Shown here in pieces: positions 1 through 4,659 of a DNA stretch of 6,307 nt (position 1 is the first letter of the stretch; every line of letters begins with the position of its first letter). The stretch spans positions 1 to 6,307 of the forward strand of contig CAAENO010000206.1 of the NCBI GenBank assembly GCA_900757385.1, given 5' to 3'. The DNA comes from an uncultured Collinsella sp. GTDB taxonomy: Bacteria > Actinomycetota > Coriobacteriia > Coriobacteriales > Coriobacteriaceae. The notes beneath the pieces are model-generated. The model searched no databases and was not told the origin of the DNA. It saw only the letters and a list, made by a program, of their open reading frames with translations. Made by a program: the position numbers and the translations under genes.

Positions 1-330
1 GATCTCCCAGCGATGCGCCACGAGCAGGATAAAGTCGCGGGCGCCCAGGTTAAACTCGCTGGCGCGGTGATACTCCAGGCAGTTGAGGCGTGTGTTGTGC
101 CCGTTGCACCAGCCGAGCTGGAAGGAGCGGCCGCCGTACATGAGAAAGCCCAGCTTATCGGCATCCTTGACGCCCTCGAGCTCCGGCGCGCTTGCTACGT
201 ACTTGCTGCCCTCGGGGATGGGCGTAGCCGCGAGCGCCTCGATGAGCGGAGCGGTCAGGTTGGACGGAACGTCGTTCCACACGCAGCCATAAGATTTGAA
301 CTCGTGATCTGATACAGAGTAGATATGCAT
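1..330 (-). CDS. DUF4867-like protein, N-terminal 110 residues (gene runs off the left edge)
   Basis: The reverse strand is open from an ATG at 330-328 to the window edge, giving 110 codons with no stop. A good ribosome binding site, AGGAG, lies five bases before the ATG. The protein starts MHIYSVSDHEFKSYG and later carries CNGHN followed by LNCLEYH and a Glu (about residues 80-95). From memory this is the pattern of the DUF4867 family, small proteins of about 200 residues in gut Firmicutes and Actinobacteria, often near sugar genes. Roughly the C-terminal half would be missing here. The conserved His, Cys and Glu residues could bind a metal or a sugar, but the biochemical role is unknown to me. 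The gene is preceded by its own operator-like array, so it is probably regulated separately from the hydrolase upstream. The coding strand is secure; the family name is likely, not proven. Confidence 0.75.
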   Translation of the reverse strand, partial: MHIYSVSDHEFKSYGCVWNDVPSNLTAPLIEALAATPIPEGSKYVASAPELEGVKDADKLGFLMYGGRSFQLGWCNGHNTRLNCLEYHRASEFNLGARDFILLVAHRWEI

Positions 331-375
331 GTTCGCTCCTGTTCGTTTATGTGACAGTACGAACATTCTAGAACA
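330..375. promoter_or_regulatory. Candidate DeoR/GlpR-type operator: four phased TGTTCG/CGAACA hexamers
   Basis: On the plus strand TGTTCG occurs at 330-335 and 340-345, CGAACA at 360-365, and AGAACA (one change) at 370-375. Starts at 330, 340, 360 and 370 place the copies on the same helix face, and the whole array has exact dyad symmetry about position 352.5. The half-site resembles the ATGTTCG half-site of E. coli GlpR, a DeoR-family repressor. The array covers the ribosome binding site and first base of the DUF4867-like gene. It also includes a possible minus-strand -10 box, TAGAAT (370-365), without a convincing -35. Repression by a DeoR-family protein encoded elsewhere is an inference. 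Confidence 0.55.
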
Positions 376-404
376 TCATTCATCCACGACCACGATCAAT
401 ACCG

Positions 405-448
405 AAAACATTGCATGACGAAATCACCCGCTTAAAAAGCGACATGCA
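405..448 (-). terminator. Weak candidate terminator after the hydrolase gene
   Basis: Positions 412-420 and 440-448 pair over nine base pairs with one A-A mismatch in the middle. A smaller five-base-pair hairpin, CGCTT-AAA-AAGCG (429-441), competes with it. On the minus strand the larger stem is followed within four bases by TTTT (408-405). It lies just past the hydrolase stop codon, where a terminator is expected, but the stem is AT-rich and the T run short, so this call is tentative. Confidence 0.35.
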
Positions 449-453
449 GTTTC

Positions 454-1434
454 CTAGTCGAGATAATCTTTAAGAAACTCAATAACGCTCATACACCAGT
501 AGTCGGTCTCCGGCGCATGGGGCTTCATCAATGCGTGCCCCCCTTCTGAATACATGACTCCCTCATGGTGTACTCCAGCTGCATCCAGAGCATCGACCAT
601 CTTTTCATAATTGTCGGGCGATACAATATCATCGTCAGCGCATTGCCAAAGATATGTCGGAGGATACTGCTCCCACACATGCTGATTAATACAGAAATCA
701 TCGAGCGAGTCGCGACCAGCCCCGCCGCACACCGAATCAAGAAATCTATTGTCTGATGCGTTCTCAAAGCCATGAAGATCAATCGGTGCATAACACAGGG
801 CCAAGGCTTTTGGCGCCTCGCATCCGTAGGACGCAAATCCCTTGTTGTCCGTCCCCCACTCGGCAGTTAAATGCGCACCAGCAGAAAAGCCGATAACTGC
901 ATAACTTTTTGCGACATTAAATTTCGCTGAATTCTCCAGGACAAAACGGACGGCTCGATTTAAATCGTCGATTGGGCGCGGCATCAAAGGCTCGACCCTC
1001 ACCCTGTATGACAGCACGAACACGTTATAGCCCGCATCGTTGAGCTCGGGGGCAACGGGAAAGCCTTCCACTTGATGACAAACGCTCTGATAACCTCCGC
1101 CCGAAACCGCAATGATAAAGGGAGCCCTAGGTCTCCCGGGAAAGAAGAACAGTTTCGTATTGCGCCGAGTCGGATCACGGATGCAGTCGGCTTCATCCCA
1201 AATATCGTAGGCAACCTGCCTCCCGTCATCCACGAGCTCGACAATTCGATTCAATCCACGCAAAACGCGAGCAGTTTCATATGGATTAGCATCAGAATTC
1301 ATATGAGACACAATGGGTTTATTCCACATGCGCTCCCAAGTTGAAGGCCGGCAAAGCATAAGGTGCTCGCCAAAGCCAGCGAACTCAGGAAGGAGCGCGA
1401 TTTCGCCAAACGTCATATCGGCAGTAATTGTCAT
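454..1434 (-). CDS. Alpha/beta hydrolase, esterase type, with N-terminal extension
   Basis: This 326-residue protein has the landmarks of a serine alpha/beta hydrolase. The oxyanion-hole strand is VSGGGY (residues 110-115), the nucleophile elbow GFSAGAHL has Ser184, an Asp cluster ADDDIVSP (266-273) supplies the acid, and GGHAL holds His300. The layout resembles the acetyl-esterase/BD-FAE group that removes acyl groups from sugars or small esters. There is no signal peptide, so it acts in the cytoplasm. The first 95 or so residues precede the catalytic fold and contain TFGEIALLPEFAGFG, which I do not assign to a named domain. The ATG at 1434 is supported by GGAG nine bases upstream. It is the last gene of the antiterminator-permease-hydrolase set and takes the place a phospho-glycosidase usually has, so it probably acts on the imported sugar. 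The substrate cannot be read from sequence. Confidence 0.85.
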   Translation of the reverse strand: MTITADMTFGEIALLPEFAGFGEHLMLCRPSTWERMWNKPIVSHMNSDANPYETARVLRGLNRIVELVDDGRQVAYDIWDEADCIRDPTRRNTKLFFFPGRPRAPFIIAVSGGGYQSVCHQVEGFPVAPELNDAGYNVFVLSYRVRVEPLMPRPIDDLNRAVRFVLENSAKFNVAKSYAVIGFSAGAHLTAEWGTDNKGFASYGCEAPKALALCYAPIDLHGFENASDNRFLDSVCGGAGRDSLDDFCINQHVWEQYPPTYLWQCADDDIVSPDNYEKMVDALDAAGVHHEGVMYSEGGHALMKPHAPETDYWCMSVIEFLKDYLD

Positions 1435-1447
1435 AGCTAGTCACTCC

Positions 1448-1489
1448 AAAAATGAGGGTGGGCTCGCGTGAATCAACGGCAAGCCCACC
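1448..1489 (-). terminator. Terminator-like hairpin between permease and hydrolase genes
   Basis: On the minus strand GGTGGGCTTGC (1489-1479) pairs with GCGAGCCCACC (1467-1457) over 11 base pairs including one G-U pair, with an 11-base loop. CTCATTTTT follows (1456-1448). The T run abuts the GGAG ribosome binding site of the hydrolase gene. It looks like an intrinsic terminator, somewhat weakened by the four-base gap before the T run. It may lower hydrolase expression relative to the permease, or be relieved under some condition. No RAT-like sequence was found overlapping its 5' arm. Confidence 0.5.
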
Positions 1490-1498
1490 ACATGCAAT

Positions 1499-1519
1499 CT
1501 GCCGCGGGGTTTTCGGCAG
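1499..1519 (-). other. Small GC-rich hairpin just after the permease gene
   Basis: CTGCCG (1499-1504) and CGGCAG (1514-1519) form a six-base-pair stem with a nine-base loop, 20 bases past the permease stop. No T run follows directly on the minus strand. With the larger hairpin at 1457-1489 it could act as an mRNA stabiliser or 3'-end barrier between the two cistrons. The role is inferred only from position. Confidence 0.3.
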
Positions 1520-1539
1520 CTTACATCCCGAATAATTGT

Positions 1540-2910
1540 CTACTCCACTACCGCCTCTTCATCAGGGCGATACAGGATGTAAACGAGAACGAAGTTAAGA
1601 ATTAAACCGACGACATTGCAAAGAATTGCGCCGATGAGGCTGCTCATATCACCAGAAGGATCCATATAACCGGGGAAGCTAAAAATGCCGCTCGACGTCA
1701 TAACGAACGTACAGGTGTTGAAAATCGCCGGGATAACAGCACTGATTGCTCCGGCGACCATGGAAGCGATAATGATCTTCTTGTGCTCCAAGATGATGCC
1801 GTACAGCGCCGGTTCCGTAATCCCGAAAAAGCCCGTAATGGCACAGCTGAACCCAAGACTCTTTTCACTCGGGTCCTTCGAGCGGAGGGCAAACGCCAAA
1901 CAAGCGCCGACAACACCCATGCTGCAGCAGAGAAGTCCAAGGATAGGATCGGAGCCGACGGTCATAATATTGTTGATGGAAAGCACGATCAGGGCCCAAT
2001 GGAGTCCAAGGGGGATCATAACGAGACCGAATATCGGCCCGAGAATAACGCCGCAAAGGACGGGGCTGAACTGATAGACCGCCAGCACTGCAGCCGCAAG
2101 CAAAGAGCTCGCCTGCTGAATAACGGGGCCGATCACAAGGAGCGAGACGGGGGCGGCAACAGCAACCGTCAGGAACGGGACGAGCGCAAATGCCACAACA
2201 TCGGGAAGAACCGCCCGCAGCCACTTATTAAGAACGGATGCGAACCAAGCCGCCACGATAGCAGGAAACACCGTGGAGGAATAGCTCACCATTGTGAACT
2301 TCATGCCGAGCAAATCCAGCGCATCGCCCGCTCCGGCCGCAGCAACGAAAGTCGGATAAACCAGGATTGCGCCGAGTACCGCACCGATATATCGATCGGT
2401 TCCAAAGAACTGAGCAGCAGATGATCCGACAAGAACGGGCAGGAAATACATGCAGGCATTTCCCATGCCGTACAGCAGAGTGTATATTCCGCTCTCGGCG
2501 GAAACAGCACCCGCCGTCGTCAGAATGCTAAGGATGGCGTTTATCATTCCGCATGCGATCAAGGCAGGAAGAACGGGCATCATGATGCCGCTGATGAACT
2601 TCATTAGCTTTCCCAGAAAGCCCTTAGTCTCTCCTTCGCTTGCCTCGGAATCTCCGGCGTCAATCCCGGTTTCCTTGGCAACGATTTCATAGACCTTATC
2701 GACCTTAGGTCCCACAATCACCTGATATTGCCCCGCGGAATGGCGAATGTCGATCACGCCATCAATCGCCTTGACTTTTGCATCGTCTACGATGCTTTCG
2801 TCCTTAAGGTTGAACCTTAAACGAGTCATGCAGTGAGCTACAAATGTAACGTTGTCTGCGCCGCCCACCATCTCGAGAATCTCGGCAGCGAGCTTGGTTG
2901 TATCTGCCAT
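1540..2910 (-). CDS. PTS beta-glucoside-family EIIBC permease (no EIIA domain)
   Basis: This membrane permease imports and phosphorylates a sugar, taking phosphate from an EIIA partner through its own EIIB domain. Numbered from the ATG at 2910 it has 456 residues. EIIB covers about 1-80, with the phosphocysteine Cys27 in VAHCMTRLRF. A linker (80-100) leads to EIIC (about 103-448), made of many hydrophobic segments, with GLHW near 302-305 and the sugar-binding signature GITEPALYG at 363-371. Full-length BglP-type proteins carry a C-terminal EIIA and exceed 600 residues. This one stops right after EIIC, so EIIA must come from elsewhere. I prefer 2910 over an ATG at 2928 because MADTTKLAAEILEMVGG matches the usual EIIB start and GGAG lies 11 bases upstream, while the 2928 start has no ribosome binding site. 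The gene follows the antiterminator by about 70 bases, as in the bgl operons. Sugar specificity (beta-glucoside, sucrose, trehalose or other) is not readable. Confidence 0.93.
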   Translation of the reverse strand: MADTTKLAAEILEMVGGADNVTFVAHCMTRLRFNLKDESIVDDAKVKAIDGVIDIRHSAGQYQVIVGPKVDKVYEIVAKETGIDAGDSEASEGETKGFLGKLMKFISGIMMPVLPALIACGMINAILSILTTAGAVSAESGIYTLLYGMGNACMYFLPVLVGSSAAQFFGTDRYIGAVLGAILVYPTFVAAAGAGDALDLLGMKFTMVSYSSTVFPAIVAAWFASVLNKWLRAVLPDVVAFALVPFLTVAVAAPVSLLVIGPVIQQASSLLAAAVLAVYQFSPVLCGVILGPIFGLVMIPLGLHWALIVLSINNIMTVGSDPILGLLCCSMGVVGACLAFALRSKDPSEKSLGFSCAITGFFGITEPALYGIILEHKKIIIASMVAGAISAVIPAIFNTCTFVMTSSGIFSFPGYMDPSGDMSSLIGAILCNVVGLILNFVLVYILYRPDEEAVVE

Positions 2911-2952
2911 AAATACCATTTCTCCCATGTTGAGTTTTATATGTAACCATCA

Positions 2953-2971
2953 GCAAAGCGCGCGCCTTTGC
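2953..2971 (-). other. Short hairpin between antiterminator and permease genes
   Basis: GCAAAG (2953-2958) and CTTTGC (2966-2971) pair around the seven-base loop CGCGCGC. No T run follows and no RAT-like sequence overlaps it, so it is not a second BglG-type switch. It may shape the junction between the two cistrons or protect the mRNA. Confidence 0.25.
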
Positions 2972-2978
2972 CAACTAA

Positions 2979-3818
2979 TTACCTTGTTTTCGATGCAATT
3001 CGATTGATGTGCATCATGAGGTAGAGTCTTTCTTCGTCTATAAGTTCCCGCCCCGTCAGTCGGCTGAGAACAGAAGCAATATCATCGGCGCACATTGATG
3101 CCACCGGATATTCTTTTTTGAGCGAGAGGTACATCTTGCGGTTGTCGCTCACGATGCTTTCGCCAGAGTTCAACCTATTGAATAAGTACTGAAGATGGGT
3201 TGCGAACCTTGCGTAATCGAAACCTTCCCGATCAACTTGAATGCCAAGCCGATTTTCAACAGCAACGGTTGACTCCTCCAGAACACGATCGTAGATATCC
3301 GCGCTAAACTCTTTAACTACTTCGCATGAGTCCGAATCGGCCATGTTATTGATAAACGCCATGGCAATTCCAACTGCCTCATGAGCTGGAAGCCTAACGT
3401 TAAGACGTTTCCTGATTATCCTAAGTGCATACTCGCCGATTTTAAATTCGACGGGATATTGTTGGCGGACATCAAACGATAAAGGCATGCGGACAACGAT
3501 ATTTTGCTCTTTGCGCTTAACCGCATACGCGATATGGTCCGCAAGGATAAACGGCAAATTAGGGCTCACCTCATAAGGCAGCAAACCTGTCGACATATCA
3601 ATAACATCCGAGGTAAGCTCAAGAAGCTCGTCGGGGACCTCGTCAACGAGAGCGATGTAGCGAGAGCTAACGTTATAAAACGTTCGTTGAATCTCCGAAA
3701 GAGGGACCTCGTCTCCGACATTCTTAAACCCCAGACCACGGCCGAATGCAACCAACTGTCTGCCATTTCCATCGACGCAGAGGACAGCGCTGGTATTAAT
3801 TCGTTTAACAATTTCCAT
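2979..3818 (-). CDS. BglG/LicT-family transcription antiterminator
   Basis: This 279-residue RNA-binding regulator stops premature termination in the leader of its own sugar operon, and its activity is set by PTS phosphorylation. Residues 1-55 form the RNA-binding CAT domain (MEIVKRIN, then FGRGLGF). PRD1 spans about 65-170 and PRD2 about 171-279. Three of the four phosphorylatable histidines are in place: His95 (ADHIAYA), His208 (ATHLQY) and His270 (MMHINR), matching LicT His100, His207 and His269. The fourth, LicT His159, is Ala154 here (IAMAFINN where IAMHFVN is usual). The start at 3818 has AGGGGGG just upstream and gives the normal family N-terminus and length. An upstream in-frame ATG at 3863 would lie in the loop of the leader hairpin and is unlikely. 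The adjacent PTS permease is the expected sensor and negative regulator. Which sugar it responds to is unknown. Confidence 0.93.
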   Translation of the reverse strand: MEIVKRINTSAVLCVDGNGRQLVAFGRGLGFKNVGDEVPLSEIQRTFYNVSSRYIALVDEVPDELLELTSDVIDMSTGLLPYEVSPNLPFILADHIAYAVKRKEQNIVVRMPLSFDVRQQYPVEFKIGEYALRIIRKRLNVRLPAHEAVGIAMAFINNMADSDSCEVVKEFSADIYDRVLEESTVAVENRLGIQVDREGFDYARFATHLQYLFNRLNSGESIVSDNRKMYLSLKKEYPVASMCADDIASVLSRLTGRELIDEERLYLMMHINRIASKTR

Positions 3819-3825
3819 GTGCCCC

Positions 3826-3896
3826 CCTAAACAGAACAAGGCTCCCGAAGCAGAATCCGACAATCAATGTCAACAGATGCTGCTTCAGGAGCCTTG
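3826..3896 (-). terminator. Leader terminator (attenuator) of the antiterminator-permease operon
   Basis: On the minus strand positions 3896-3880 (CAAGGCTCCTGAAGCAG) pair with 3853-3837 (CTGCTTCGGGAGCCTTG) over 17 consecutive base pairs, counting one G-U. The 26-base loop holds a nested GACA/TGTC mini-hairpin. A T-rich tail, TTCTGTTTA, follows just before the AGGGGGG ribosome binding site of the antiterminator gene. The G-U pair exists only in the minus-strand RNA, which supports that direction. Its position and its overlap with a RAT-like element make it the probable target of the antiterminator encoded just downstream. It may also catch transcripts leaving luxS, which has no obvious terminator of its own. 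Confidence 0.75.
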
Positions 3897-3918
3897 CCTG
3901 AATATCACTCTAAGAACT
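3890..3918 (-). promoter_or_regulatory. RAT-like antiterminator-binding RNA element
   Basis: The minus-strand RNA from 3918 to 3890 contains CAGGCAAGGCT, close to the 3' half of BglG-family RAT sites (CAGGCAAGACC in sacB). It can fold into an upper GAG/UUC stem and a lower AGU-CUU/AAG-GCU stem, with AGGC in the internal loop, as in known RATs. The 5' half departs from the usual GGATTGTTACTG, so it is a divergent RAT. Its 3' end (3896-3890) shares bases with the 5' arm of the leader terminator, so RAT folding and terminator folding exclude each other. This is the defining arrangement of BglG/LicT control. Confidence 0.6.
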
Positions 3919-4016
3919 AGTTTAAGCGAGCTAGTGCTAATGACCTCGAATAAACACTTCTAAACAGTTAAACGGTCGATATCTCCGTGTGAACGGTTTG
4001 GAGGCAGAGGGCGGCC
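3919..4016 (-). other. Intergenic stretch downstream of luxS; expected promoter region of the sugar operon
   Basis: The operon promoter should lie here, upstream of the RAT-like element, but I found no convincing -35/-10 pair. The only structures are weak: an ACTAG/CTAGT dyad with a ten-base spacer (3916-3935) and a four-base-pair hairpin CCGT-GTGA-ACGG (3985-3996). No strong terminator for luxS is visible. Confidence 0.3.
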
Positions 4017-4505
4017 CTATGCCTGCTGATAGTGCAGGTGCTTCTCGTCGATATCGGCCAGATCGCGGTCGAGATAACGGCGCGCAAGCCAGTTTGCCAT
4101 GGGGAGGTTCTGGTCCAGGTAGTTACCGCACTCCTCGGGAGCGGCACCGGGAACATCGCCCTCAAAGCCCGCGACAAACGCGAACAGCTCACGCACGAGC
4201 GGCAAGATCTCCTCGCTCGTCACCTCGCCAAATACGACGAGGTAAAAGCCCGTGCGGCAGCCCATGGGGCCAAAGTAGACAATGCGGCTCGACCACTCGG
4301 CATGATTGCGAAGGAACGTCGCACCCAGATGCTCGATGGTGTGGCACTCGGCCGTGTTCATGACCGGCTCCTTGTTGGGCGTGGTCAGGCGCAGGTCAAA
4401 CGTGGTGACGGCGGCACCGGTCGCCGGATCGCGGTCGATGCGGCTCACGTACACGCCGGGCTCAAGCAGCAGATGGTCAACGGAAAAACTCGCGATGCGC
4501 TCCAT
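4017..4505 (-). CDS. luxS: S-ribosylhomocysteine lyase (autoinducer-2 synthase)
   Basis: LuxS splits S-ribosylhomocysteine into homocysteine and DPD, the precursor of autoinducer-2. It thus recycles the S-adenosylhomocysteine made by methyltransferases and can supply a quorum signal. The 162-residue length is normal. The metal-binding HTIEH motif gives His55 and His59, with Cys126 in EECGNY as third ligand. Glu58 and Cys83 (GPMGCRTGFY) are the catalytic residues. The enzyme is a cytoplasmic homodimer. The ATG at 4505 has AGAGG about seven bases upstream. No methionine-cycle gene such as pfs adjoins it, so it appears to be a single-gene unit between the kinase terminator and the sugar operon leader. 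All key residues are intact, so an active enzyme is expected. Confidence 0.97.
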   Translation of the reverse strand: MERIASFSVDHLLLEPGVYVSRIDRDPATGAAVTTFDLRLTTPNKEPVMNTAECHTIEHLGATFLRNHAEWSSRIVYFGPMGCRTGFYLVVFGEVTSEEILPLVRELFAFVAGFEGDVPGAAPEECGNYLDQNLPMANWLARRYLDRDLADIDEKHLHYQQA

Positions 4506-4569
4506 GGCAGATCCTCTCGGTAGTCAATTTAGGACGGGACTCTTTTAGCTGGTTGGAATGGTCGCACCA

Positions 4570-4599
4570 ATCATACCAGTCAAAAAAGCCCCGTCCCAA
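4570..4599 (-). promoter_or_regulatory. luxS: Candidate luxS promoter overlapping the kinase terminator
   Basis: On the minus strand an extended -10, TGGTATGAT (hexamer at 4575-4570), lies 18 bases after TTGGGA (4599-4594), a four-of-six match to the -35 consensus. The predicted start is about 60 bases before the luxS ATG. The -35 would lie partly in the 3' arm of the kinase terminator. The -10 is good and the -35 mediocre, so confidence is modest. Confidence 0.4.
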
Positions 4600-4620
4600 A
4601 TGAGCTACCCGGGACGGGGC
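4582..4620 (-). terminator. Intrinsic terminator of the kinase gene
   Basis: On the minus strand GCCCCGTCCC (4620-4611) pairs perfectly with GGGACGGGGC (4597-4588) across a 13-base loop, and TTTTTT (4587-4582) follows immediately. This is a textbook intrinsic terminator about 40 bases past the kinase stop. Its left arm could instead pair with an extra GGGACGGGG copy in the preceding hairpin loop (4646-4638). Confidence 0.85.
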
Positions 4621-4622
4621 CC

Positions 4623-4659
4623 GAATGATTTTTTAATCCCCGTCCCAGAAAAATCATTC
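4623..4659 (-). other. Hairpin touching the kinase stop codon, with a GGGACGGGG loop
   Basis: GAATGATTTTT (4623-4633) and AAAAATCATTC (4649-4659) form an 11-base-pair perfect stem beginning at the last base of the kinase TAG. The 15-base loop contains GGGACGGGG on the minus strand, identical to the right arm of the terminator that follows. It could act as an alternative partner for the terminator's left arm, or be part of a dispersed repeat. Confidence 0.6.

Noticed and set aside
13..312. A 99-codon plus-strand open frame at the left edge
   Set aside because: It lies opposite the DUF4867-like gene, which has a ribosome binding site and a conserved motif pattern; the plus-strand product resembles nothing.
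1783..2424. A 213-codon plus-strand open frame inside the permease gene
   Set aside because: Its product is highly polar and low in complexity, the typical antisense image of a membrane protein gene, which is clear on the other strand.
3819..3863. An upstream in-frame start for the antiterminator at ATG 3863
   Set aside because: That ATG lies in the loop of the leader terminator, and the added 15 residues do not match the family N-terminus. ATG 3818 has a strong ribosome binding site.
3865..3870. TTGACA on the minus strand as a -35 box
   Set aside because: It lies in the loop of the leader hairpin and no -10 hexamer follows at 16-18 bases.
3945..3960. A possible catabolite-response (cre) site TGACCTCGAATAAACA near 3941-3956
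   Set aside because: The spacing between TG and CA is two bases longer than the cre consensus, and CcpA-type control is not established for this lineage.
3827..3967. An eight-base direct repeat CTAAACAG at 3827-3834 and 3960-3967, considered as an insertion footprint
   Set aside because: It is short and AT-rich, one copy belongs to the terminator tail, and nothing between the copies looks like a mobile element.
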